Source of the DNA: an uncultured Eubacteriales bacterium
GTDB taxonomy: Bacteria; Bacillota; Clostridia; Peptostreptococcales; Anaerovoracaceae
Direction of reading: 5' to 3'
DNA length: 64,000 bases
NCBI GenBank assembly: GCA_900545135.1
Contig: UQXL01000010.1
Coordinates: 15,143 to 79,142, forward strand
Shown: positions 57,270 through 64,000 of the stretch, piece after piece
How positions within the stretch are numbered: the first letter of the stretch is position 1
Layout: the number at the start of each line of letters is the position of its first letter
The notes under the pieces: model-generated
The model's input: the letters and a program-made list of their open reading frames with translations, nothing else
Told to the model about the DNA's origin: nothing
Database searches by the model: none
Program-made: the position numbers and the translations under genes

Positions 57270-59397
57270 AGAATATACTCAAAACAGAGAGCTTTCCTGG
57301 CTCAAGTTCAATGAAAGAGTTCTGGAAGAGGCGGAAGACGAGACAGTTCCTCTACTGGAACGTCTTAAATTTGTCTCTATTTTTACCAGCAATCTGGACG
57401 AATTTTTCATGATCCGCGTGGGCAGCCTGACTGAGCTTATGCATCTCAAGGAAAGCTCCATAGACAACAAATCGGGCATGGACGCAAGCCAGCAGCTGGC
57501 AGCGATCTATGACGCCGTGAAAGTTCTTTATAAAAAGAGGGATAAAATATACGGCGATCTGGAACGTCAGCTGAGGGTACACGGTATCTGCAACCTTTCA
57601 TACAGGGAACTCGATGACAGTGAAAAGAAACAGCTCAAAAAGTATTTCAGCGAATACATAGAGCCTGTGCTTTCCCCTCAGATAGTAGACGAACACCATC
57701 CTTTTCCTCATCTGGCCAACAAAACGGTCCATATCGGTGCAATGCTGGAAATCAAAAACCGAGAGGTATTCTCCGTCATTCCCGTGCCTGCCATCGTACC
57801 CGCCATCATCTATCTGAAAGGCGACGACTGCAGATATATCCGCGTGGAAGAGCTGATTACAGCACATCTTGGCGAAATATTTTCGGATTATAAGGTCAAG
57901 GAAAAAGTCAGCTTCTGCGTGACGCGGAACGCCGACATCAATCCGGGAGACGAAGAATTCGACTTCGGAGAAGATTTCCGCAAAAAAATGAAAAAGGTCC
58001 TGAAGCAGAGATGTCGTCTCGGCGCAGTCCGTCTGGAAATTTCCGAGGAAATCAGCGAAAAATTTTTAAAATATCTGATGGAAAAAATCGGGCTTATGCC
58101 TCAGCAAGTATACCTCACCGGCCTTCCTTTCAAGATGGATTACGCTTTCGGTCTCACCGGTCAGCTGTCCAAAGACAAGGCTCTGGCCCTTTCATACAGC
58201 AGATTTGATCCGCAGCAAAATCCGCAGCTCAGCCTTTCTCAGAGCCTCATAAAACAGATACGGCAGAAAGACGTGCTCCTTTCGTATCCTTTTGAATCCA
58301 TGGAACCGTTCATCCTGCTCCTTAAGGAAGCGGCCGTTAACCCTGCCGTGGTCTCAGTAAAAATAACCATTTACAGGCTGGCGAGCCAGGCTAAAATAGT
58401 CGAATATCTCTGTCAGGCTGCGGAAAACGGCAAAGAAGTGACTGTCATAATCGAGCTGCGCGCCCGCTTCGACGAACAGAACAACATAGACTGGTCAGAA
58501 AGATTGGAAGAAGCAGGCTGCCGCCTGATCTACGGCTTTGAGGACTACAAGGTCCACTCCAAGATATGCCAGATAACTTTGAATGACAGGAGCGGAATAC
58601 ACTATATAACTCAGATAGGCACCGGCAACTATAACGAAAAGACCGCCAAACAATATACTGACCTTTCCCTTATAACCGCCAATCAGCAGATAGGCAGCGA
58701 CGCCGCTCTGTTCTTCAAGAACATGGCCATAGGCAACTTGAACGCACGCTACGACCAGCTGCTGGTTTCGCCCAATTCCCTGAAATCCGCCGTAATTGAT
58801 CTGATAAACAGGGAAATTTCCAAGGGCTCTGCCGGAAGAATAACACTTAAGCTCAACTCCATCACCGATATCGACATAATCGAAAAGCTCAAGCAGGCTT
58901 CCTGCGCAGGGGTTAAAATCCAGATGATAGTCAGGGGGATCTGCTGCATACTTCCGGGAATCCCGGGCAAGACAGAGAACATAGAGATAAAGAGCATCGT
59001 TGGCAGATTTCTCGAACATTCGCGCGTCTATTGCTTCGGCAGCGGCAGCGACGAGAAAATGTATATTTCCTCAGCCGATTTCATGACGAGAAATACCAGC
59101 AGGCGCGTCGAGGTCGCATGTCCTGTCTTCGACAAGGAATGCAGAGACAAGATAAGGAACATACTCGACTGCTGTCTCGGCGATAACGCCAAAGGGCGGC
59201 TGCTTCAGCCTGACGGTTCATATATTTATCTGCGTGCGGAAAACGATGATAAGAAAGACTGCCAGCAGCTCCTCATGACATGGGCCATAGAAGCGGCAGG
59301 CAGCCAAAACCAAGAAAAGGCATCGGTATTTTCTGTATCGTATTTTAAGCAGGTGCTTGACAGGTTCATAAATTATATAAAACCGAAGCGAATGTAA
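57262..59397 (+). CDS. ppk1: Polyphosphate kinase 1
   Basis: Reversible synthesis of polyphosphate from ATP, 711 residues. N-terminal domain (NRELSWLKFNERVLEEA; FTSNLDEFFMIRVG), a head domain, and two PLD-like catalytic domains: ARFDEQNNIDWSERLEEAGCRLIYGFEDYKVHSKICQI carries the autophosphorylated histidine (VHSK), and SADFMTRNTSRRVEVACPVFD closes the second. QIGTGNYNEKTAKQYTD is typical. The start at ATG 57262 lies inside the ppx end (ATGGCTAA overlap). Full length. Confidence 0.96.
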   Translation: MAKEYTQNRELSWLKFNERVLEEAEDETVPLLERLKFVSIFTSNLDEFFMIRVGSLTELMHLKESSIDNKSGMDASQQLAAIYDAVKVLYKKRDKIYGDLERQLRVHGICNLSYRELDDSEKKQLKKYFSEYIEPVLSPQIVDEHHPFPHLANKTVHIGAMLEIKNREVFSVIPVPAIVPAIIYLKGDDCRYIRVEELITAHLGEIFSDYKVKEKVSFCVTRNADINPGDEEFDFGEDFRKKMKKVLKQRCRLGAVRLEISEEISEKFLKYLMEKIGLMPQQVYLTGLPFKMDYAFGLTGQLSKDKALALSYSRFDPQQNPQLSLSQSLIKQIRQKDVLLSYPFESMEPFILLLKEAAVNPAVVSVKITIYRLASQAKIVEYLCQAAENGKEVTVIIELRARFDEQNNIDWSERLEEAGCRLIYGFEDYKVHSKICQITLNDRSGIHYITQIGTGNYNEKTAKQYTDLSLITANQQIGSDAALFFKNMAIGNLNARYDQLLVSPNSLKSAVIDLINREISKGSAGRITLKLNSITDIDIIEKLKQASCAGVKIQMIVRGICCILPGIPGKTENIEIKSIVGRFLEHSRVYCFGSGSDEKMYISSADFMTRNTSRRVEVACPVFDKECRDKIRNILDCCLGDNAKGRLLQPDGSYIYLRAENDDKKDCQQLLMTWAIEAAGSQNQEKASVFSVSYFKQVLDRFINYIKPKRM

Positions 59398-59434
59398 ATA
59401 TGTGTGCGCTTCTGAAATCGTCAGTCAACCGGCG

Positions 59435-59459
59435 GGCGGCGAAGCATCTCCGCCTTTTT
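59435..59459. terminator. Hairpin between the convergent ppk1 and 59458 genes
   Basis: GGCGG / CCGCC stem followed by TTTTTA on the plus strand. Short stem; moderate support. Confidence 0.5.
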
Positions 59460-59856
59460 AAGCCTCGCTGATGCGCAAGGTTTCGTTGTCTATGCACGCT
59501 ATCCAGTAGCCGTAAACCAGTTCCGCCGTCTCCTCGTCCATATCTTCAAGGCTGCGGTACATCTCTTCACCGCCTCTCAAAGGCTGCCAGAGCGTAAAGC
59601 CGGTGCTTCCTCCCGCCGGCTGTTCCTCCAGCATAAATCTTCCCGGAATACCTATAAAGCTCTTTTCCTGACTGTTCCCTATTAAAAAATGGCCGTATTT
59701 TTTCGCCATAGGATAGCCTTCCCTGCAAAATTTCTGCAGTATCTCTACGTTGGTCTCCTTATGCCACTTGCTTTTCGTCTCGTCCATTGCGAAAATCCCC
59801 TGATTGTTCTTTTTCATAAGCTGATTCAAAAGCTGCATAAAATATTGTCCGTTCAT
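59458..59856 (-). CDS. Conserved hypothetical protein (132 aa)
   Basis: I do not recognise this small soluble protein. MNGQYFMQLLNQLMKKNNQG is followed by a mixed alpha/beta region (HFLIGNSQEKSFIGIPGRFMLEEQPAGGSTGFTLWQPLRGG) and an acidic helix (DMDEETAELVYGYWIACIDNETLRI). There is no signal peptide or membrane helix. The start at 59856 is set by GGGAGGT six bases upstream. Monocistronic and convergent with ppk1. Confidence 0.7.
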   Translation of the reverse strand: MNGQYFMQLLNQLMKKNNQGIFAMDETKSKWHKETNVEILQKFCREGYPMAKKYGHFLIGNSQEKSFIGIPGRFMLEEQPAGGSTGFTLWQPLRGGEEMYRSLEDMDEETAELVYGYWIACIDNETLRISEA

Positions 59857-60049
59857 GTCATGACCTCCCAGTAAATTATATGAAACATTCTCCATTCCTA
59901 TGCAAAAGAGACTTGCAGATTTGCCGCAGCAAAAACAAAAACAACTAATTATTGTATATTTTTTTATTTTTATGGTTTAAATCCACAATATATGTGTGTA
60001 TAATAGACTTAGTCGCAAAAATTAACGGACACAGAAGGAGGGTCACGAT

Positions 60050-60328
60050 ATGAGTATAAATATTACAGGAAACGCACCGGCTGCAGAAAGTCAGGCCTAC
60101 GTAGATTATCTGGAAAGCAAATATAACAGAAAGCTGAAATCTCTCGATATCAAGATCGACGGCGATTTTGCCGATCTGAATTACGAATTTGAGCATGTTC
60201 CTTTCGAGAGAATCCGCAGGATCACCGGTTATCTCGTAGGAACCATGGATCAGTGGAACAGCGCCAAAGCCGCTGAAGAGCATGACCGCGTAAAGCACGA
60301 TGTAAGCTCGGGCATGGAACAGCTGTGA
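60050..60328 (+). CDS. Small protein resembling the C-terminal region of anaerobic ribonucleotide reductase (NrdD)
   Basis: A 92-residue protein. YVDYLESKYNRKLKSLDIKIDGD is followed by VPFERIRRITGYLVGTMDQWNSAKAAEEHDRVKHD. The RITGYLVGT-x-D-x-WN-x-AK-x-AE-x-x-DRV block resembles the end of NrdD-type reductases. No CxxC zinc motif or full glycyl-radical RxxG loop is present, so it cannot be a reductase on its own. It may be a regulatory or remnant domain. AAGGAGG precedes the ATG and a strong terminator follows, implying a functional single gene. Confidence 0.7.
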   Translation: MSINITGNAPAAESQAYVDYLESKYNRKLKSLDIKIDGDFADLNYEFEHVPFERIRRITGYLVGTMDQWNSAKAAEEHDRVKHDVSSGMEQL

Positions 60329-60374
60329 AATCACATTCCATTCTCATATGCGCCAACGCATGCAAATATGCACA

Positions 60375-60426
60375 AAACGGAAGCCGCAGGCATTTGACTG
60401 ATGCCCGCCAGCTTCCGTTTTTTATT
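60375..60426 (+). terminator. Terminator after the NrdD-like protein
   Basis: AAACGGAAGC / GCTTCCGTTTTTT stem with a nested GGCAT / ATGCC helix. Confidence 0.9.
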
Positions 60427-60450
60427 TGTCAGGTTATACTTCCCAAGAAA

Positions 60451-61854
60451 TTACATCGTTATAAATATGAACTTCAGGCAGAACAGCGCGCCGATGACAG
60501 CGACCATGATGTCTTTCTTTTCAAACTTTCCTGTGAAGATGCTTATAAGCGTATAAGCGATGGAGCCGATTCCTATGCCGTTGGCAATCGAGTAAGTCAG
60601 CGGCATCATGATGAGCGTCAGGAAAGCAGGCGCTGCTGATCTCATGTCTGACATGTCCACCTGCTTGAAGTTTCCAAGCATCAATACTCCTACATAAATC
60701 AAGGCAGGAGCAGTGGCGCAGCTCGGTACAATGCTGGCCAGAGGGCTTAAGAACAAGCACACGAAGAAGCATCCCGATACGATCAGGCTTGTCAGACCTG
60801 TTCTTCCTCCTGCGGCAACTCCAGAAGCAGATTCTACGAAAGTGGTACATGTGGAAGTTCCCATCACAGCACCGGCTACGGTAGCTATAGAATCGCATGT
60901 CATGCACTTATCAAGGTCTTCAGGGTCTCCGTTTTCATCCAGCATTCCGGCCTGCGAAGCAGTTCCGTAAAGTGTTCCGATGGTGTCAAACATATCGACC
61001 AGACAGAAAGTTATTATATACATGATAGCGCTGAAAACTCCGCCTACGAAAGCAGGGCTGAAAGCATGCTTCCATGATTCCGCACTGAATACGCCGGTTA
61101 TTCCTATATCGGCAAAGTCTCTGAAAGACTGGCCGATCTGAGCCATATCGAAAGACGGCGCTGAGCCTGTCACAATATAATAGATGACAGTGGTAGCCAC
61201 GATTCCGATGATAACGTTTCCCTTAACGTTGAATTTCTGAAGAACCACTATGATCAGGAATCCCAGAAGAGCAAGGAGCGCAGGGGCCACTGTCATAAGT
61301 CCGTCTCCGTTTATCGCGCCGTGTATGTCGACAAACTGCGTCAGAGTGTACTGGTTGGTCTGAATGATTCCGACGTTCTGGAAGCCTATGTATGTTATAA
61401 ACAGGCCTATACCTGCGGGAATGGCTTTTTTCAAGCACTCTGGCATTGCTCTTGCGATGTACTGTCTTGCGCCTGTAACTGAGAGCAGCAAGAAGATTAC
61501 GCCGGAGATGAGGATTATGACCAGTCCGGCCTGATAACCGGCGACCGCGTCGCCTCCTGAGATGACCTGCGGCAATACAAAGCTTACAAAGAAGAATGAG
61601 TTCAGTCCCATTCCGCAAGCCTGAGCGAACGGCTTTCTCGCATAAAGGGACATGAGCAGAGTGCCTATGGTCGCAGCCAATATGGACGCCACATATACTG
61701 CGTTCCACATATTGTCCAGACCCTCCGTAAAGCCTGTAACCTGATTAGGGTTTACAAATACGATGTAGGCCATCGCGAAAAATGTCGTAAAGCCGGCGAT
61801 TATCTCGGTCTTTACATTCGAGCCGTGCTCGGAGATTTTGAAAAACTTGTCCAT
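60451..61854 (-). CDS. NCS2/AzgA-type purine permease
   Basis: Guanine/hypoxanthine/adenine:proton symporter, 467 residues, ~12-14 helices. Signatures: KTEIIAGFTTFFAMAYIVFVNP (AzgA start), ACGMGLNSFFFVSFVLPQ, MPECLKKAIPAGIGLFITYIGFQN, DMFDTIGTLYG, MTCDSIATVAGAVMGTSTCTTFVESASGVAAGGRTGL and FTGKFEKKD. Purine salvage is consistent with PNP elsewhere in the window. GGAAAGG precedes the ATG. The leader holds a terminator-like hairpin (61909-61940) but no purine riboswitch that I can recognise. Confidence 0.93.
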   Translation of the reverse strand: MDKFFKISEHGSNVKTEIIAGFTTFFAMAYIVFVNPNQVTGFTEGLDNMWNAVYVASILAATIGTLLMSLYARKPFAQACGMGLNSFFFVSFVLPQVISGGDAVAGYQAGLVIILISGVIFLLLSVTGARQYIARAMPECLKKAIPAGIGLFITYIGFQNVGIIQTNQYTLTQFVDIHGAINGDGLMTVAPALLALLGFLIIVVLQKFNVKGNVIIGIVATTVIYYIVTGSAPSFDMAQIGQSFRDFADIGITGVFSAESWKHAFSPAFVGGVFSAIMYIITFCLVDMFDTIGTLYGTASQAGMLDENGDPEDLDKCMTCDSIATVAGAVMGTSTCTTFVESASGVAAGGRTGLTSLIVSGCFFVCLFLSPLASIVPSCATAPALIYVGVLMLGNFKQVDMSDMRSAAPAFLTLIMMPLTYSIANGIGIGSIAYTLISIFTGKFEKKDIMVAVIGALFCLKFIFITM

Positions 61855-61908
61855 TGATTGTTTCCTTTCCTGCTAAAACTTAAAATTGAAATAACAAAAA
61901 TAAAACAC

Positions 61909-61940
61909 GCGAACCCTAGAACCCTATCTCTAAAGTTCGC
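61909..61940 (-). terminator. Hairpin in the permease leader: terminator or attenuator
   Basis: On the minus strand GCGAACTTTAGA / TCTAGGGTTCGC forms a continuous 12-bp stem with G-U pairs, loop GATAGGGT, followed by GTGTTTTATTTTTG. It ends the HD-gene transcript or attenuates the permease. The 61941-62069 part has no gene. Confidence 0.55.
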
Positions 61941-62069
61941 TGTTTAATTTTATTCTTTATTGAGCCGCGGAAATCTCACCGAAGCAAATCGATACCCCCT
62001 GCCCATTACTCATAAAGACCGCTGGGTCTGCCGGCAAAGGACTCCGCTATCTCCTGCAAATCCACAAAC

Positions 62070-62615
62070 CTACTCGCATGCTTTCATCGCCTGAAGAGTC
62101 TCATCCAGCAGCTGATCCAGCTCCCAGCCCAGCATTTCCGCGCCTTTGGCGATCACATCTCTGTCACAACCTGCAGCGAAACGCTTATCTTTGAATTTCT
62201 TCTTCAAGGATTTAAGCTCCATATCCTGACAGCTCTTGGACGGTCTCATCAGAGCGGCGGCCCCGATAAGCCCTGTCAGCTCATCACAGGCAAAGAGGAT
62301 TTTTTCCATCTGGTGTTCAGGCTCTACGTCAGAGCACAGACCATAACCGTGGGAGACCACTGCATGTATCAATCTCTCGTCTACTCCCGCTTCGCTGAGC
62401 AGCTCCGGAGCTTTTTTGCAATGCTCCTCAGGCCACATTTCAAAGTCTATATCGTGAAGTATTCCTACCGTTTCCCAGAAATCGGCTTCATCTCCATATC
62501 CAAGTTTCTCCGCGAAATATCGCATCGTTTTTCCCACTGTCTCTCCATGGTGGATATGGAATTCTTCCTTATTATATTTTTTCAAAAGTTCAATCGCTTC
62601 ATCTCTAGTCATCAT
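62070..62615 (-). CDS. HD-domain hydrolase
   Basis: HD-superfamily protein of 181 residues. NKEEFHIHHGETVGKTMRYFA (first His), WETVGILHDIDFEMWPEEHC (H-D), HAVVSHGYG, and FACDELTGLIGAAALMRPSK (terminal D) form the metal site. It resembles the small HDIG/hydrolase group predicted to act on nucleotides. It starts within the stop of the EamA gene (ATGA overlap), so the two form an operon. Confidence 0.85.
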   Translation of the reverse strand: MMTRDEAIELLKKYNKEEFHIHHGETVGKTMRYFAEKLGYGDEADFWETVGILHDIDFEMWPEEHCKKAPELLSEAGVDERLIHAVVSHGYGLCSDVEPEHQMEKILFACDELTGLIGAAALMRPSKSCQDMELKSLKKKFKDKRFAAGCDRDVIAKGAEMLGWELDQLLDETLQAMKACE

Positions 62616-63526
62616 TTAAGTCTCTCCTCTTTTGTCGGCAGCTGCGCCAAAATAACAGCTGCAAAAATTATTACGCATCCGAAGATTTCAAAGCCTGTCA
62701 TGCTTTCTCCTGCAAACAGCACTCCGGCAATCACTGCAAACACAGACTCCAAGCTGAGTATCAGGGACGCTGCCGTAGGTTCTGCATATTTCTGCGCCAC
62801 GACCTGAAGAGTATAGCCTACTCCGGACGAAAAGACGCCGCAGTACAGTATAGGAAGCCAGCAGTCTATAATAGCCGTCACAGATGGATTCTCAAAGATC
62901 GCCATCAAAACAAGGCATACAATTCCTGCCACAAGGAACTGCACGCAGGACATCTTCACTCCGTCACACTTGGGAGAAAAATGATCTATCACCAGGATAT
63001 GGCATGCAAAAGCTATGGCACATATAAGAACAAACAGGTCTCCCGTCGTCAGGCCGAATCCGGCGTCGGAGCCTGCCATAGTCAGGAAATAGAACCCTAC
63101 CGCTCCGATGAGGACGCACAGCCATATTATAGGGCGAACTTTTTTGCCTATAAACAGTCCGAGCACTGGAACGAACACTATGTAAAGGGTAGTGATAAAT
63201 CCTGCTTTGCCTGCGTCTGTTTCAAAATAAAGGCCAAACTGCTGAAGGGATGAGGCCAGTGCAAGTATCAGACCGCAGGCGATACCGCCGATAAGGACAG
63301 TCTTTTTCTCCGTCTGCTTATCTTCCATACTTTTCTGCTCGTCGTCTTTGTTTTTCGCTGAAAAAATCAGGATGACAGGGATGAGCGCAATGCCTCCTAT
63401 AAGCATACGCAGACCGTTGTAAGTAAACGGTTCCAGCACGGTGCCAGCTTTCTGAGCCACAAATGCCGATCCCCATATGATTGCTGTGATCAACAGCATC
63501 ACATTACTTCTGAATTTTTTGCTCAT
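62612..63526 (-). CDS. EamA/DMT-superfamily transporter
   Basis: Ten-helix drug/metabolite transporter, 304 residues, with two EamA repeats (LLITAIIWGSAFVAQKAGTVLEPFTYNGLRMLIGG at the N-terminus; VFSSGVGYTLQVVAQKYAEPTAASLILSLESVFAVIAGVLFAGE in the second half). The loop after helix 2 (FSAKNKDDEQKSMEDKQTEKK) is charged and long. The exported metabolite is unknown. AGAGG lies before ATG 63526. Confidence 0.9.
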   Translation of the reverse strand: MSKKFRSNVMLLITAIIWGSAFVAQKAGTVLEPFTYNGLRMLIGGIALIPVILIFSAKNKDDEQKSMEDKQTEKKTVLIGGIACGLILALASSLQQFGLYFETDAGKAGFITTLYIVFVPVLGLFIGKKVRPIIWLCVLIGAVGFYFLTMAGSDAGFGLTTGDLFVLICAIAFACHILVIDHFSPKCDGVKMSCVQFLVAGIVCLVLMAIFENPSVTAIIDCWLPILYCGVFSSGVGYTLQVVAQKYAEPTAASLILSLESVFAVIAGVLFAGESMTGFEIFGCVIIFAAVILAQLPTKEERLK

Positions 63527-63645
63527 AAAATTACCTCTTCTATTATTGAATTTTCAAGCCACATAACATATAAATCTTAACAGATATTTTTCATACTTGC
63601 AACACCATGATTCCACATAGTTCACCTTTTTTTAATGGAAGGGCT

Positions 63646-63890
63646 GTGGTATAATAAACGTAATGATTGGGATGTTCAGCTTCGCTGCAAGGAAGCGTTT
63701 ATTGAATCACTTTGACGGACTTTCGTTGTGATAGAATGTCCGCAGAAGATTATATCGGCTCCGCCGAGAGGAATTTTCGACTGTGCCGCAAGGAGGCGGC
63801 CATTGAAACGCCGTCTGGCTGACCGGGGGCGTTAGAATGAACCCAACATCATATCGTTCGGCGTTGCCGCATGAAAGCCACCTGCTTAAG
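63646..63890 (+). repeat. Structured repeats, three units (family of 23318-23480)
   Basis: Units begin at 63646 (GTGGTATAATAAACG), 63728 (GTGATAGAATGTCCGC) and ~63829 (GCGTTAGAATGAACCC). Unit 1 pairs AATAAACG (63653-63660) with CGTTTATT (63696-63703) around CAGC-TTC-GCTG. Compared with 23318 the stems differ by paired changes (G-C to A-T, C-G to G-C, inner G-C to A-T). Shared downstream text: ATTGAATCACTTTG. No gene in 63527-64000. Confidence 0.7.
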
Positions 63891-63894
63891 CAGA

Positions 63895-63934
63895 ATGTTG
63901 TAGAATTTTTAAAAAGTATAAAGTTCTACAACAT
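63895..63934. repeat. 11-bp inverted repeat ATGTTGTAGAA / TTCTACAACAT
   Basis: Perfect arms with an 18-base AT-rich centre; a third ATGTTGTA lies at ~63977. Same core as the motif cluster at 23500-23790. Confidence 0.75.
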
Positions 63935-64000
63935 TTCGGCCTATATCGCAGGCAAAGCAGACATAAAAATGATGCAATGTTGTAAATTTTAGGAGTATCT

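Noticed and set aside
61855..62069. Purine (guanine/adenine), PreQ1 or ykkC riboswitch
   Set aside because: The CTAGGGTTC-like words looked suggestive, but the conserved three-way junction or ykkC cores are absent.

Overview
The window is a stretch of chromosome from a strictly anaerobic, low-to-mid GC Firmicute of the class Clostridia. Supporting features are a butyryl-CoA-dehydrogenase-like flavoprotein, a cyclic-di-AMP receptor, YlmH, a SpoYaaH-like GH18 enzyme, a sigma-54 activator, a LarA-like racemase, an NrdD-like small protein, MEP-pathway IspE and AGGAGG ribosome sites almost everywhere. The resemblance looks closest to the Anaerovorax/Emergencia/Mogibacterium neighbourhood, but that is inference from gene content.

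Layout. 1-4.8 kb: a partial acyl-CoA dehydrogenase behind a perfect 24-bp palindrome, then a glutamine synthetase - serS - Crp/Fnr run. 4.9-10.9 kb: UPF0182 membrane protein, zinc-ribbon membrane protein and an acidic anchored protein. 11-13.8 kb: an AT-rich AAA/DUF234 ATPase and two decayed genes (BrnQ, D-aminoacylase). 13.9-21.1 kb: housekeeping genes (M18 peptidase, CYTH, c-di-AMP receptor, DtxR regulator, PNP, SPFH/NfeD, CDF exporter) plus a metal-box promoter that drives no visible protein. 21.1-25.1 kb: a repeat-rich zone with a 12-bp minisatellite, an IS110 element with a likely bridge RNA, structured ~81-bp repeats, ylmH and tRNA-Lys. 25.7-31.8 kb: a TetR-headed operon of FGGY kinase (amber codon 50), class III aminotransferase, RuBisCO-like protein and MtnX-like phosphatase. 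31.9-35.6 kb: mutM, a radical SAM enzyme, a MarR regulator and tRNA-Leu, framed by two copies of a convergent small RNA / 19-codon peptide module that looks like a type I toxin-antitoxin system. 35.9-45.3 kb: GH18, Fe-ADH and a GntR-controlled cluster (DDAH-like hydrolase, aminotransferase, Na+ symporter, LarA-like racemase, 2-hydroxyacid dehydrogenase). 46-49.8 kb: GT51, GntR, ispE, Big_5 protein and tadA. 50-56.2 kb: a second guanidino-hydrolase operon (ADI-like, M28 peptidase, NhaC) with a near-consensus sigma-54 promoter, next to a sigma-54 activator frameshifted at a G10 tract. 56.3-63.5 kb: ppx-ppk1, an NrdD-like protein, a purine permease, an HD hydrolase and an EamA transporter. The window ends in another block of structured repeats.

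Best candidates for undescribed biology: (1) the duplicated small RNA/peptide module (31.9 and 35.5 kb), with matching promoters, a shared terminator and compensatory changes; (2) the RuBisCO-like operon with kinase, transaminase and phosphatase, which lacks the usual methionine-salvage partners; (3) the structured repeat family at 23.3 and 63.65 kb; (4) two separate guanidino-group catabolic clusters, one under a possibly phase-variable sigma-54 regulator. All functional statements rest on reading the sequence; no database search was run.
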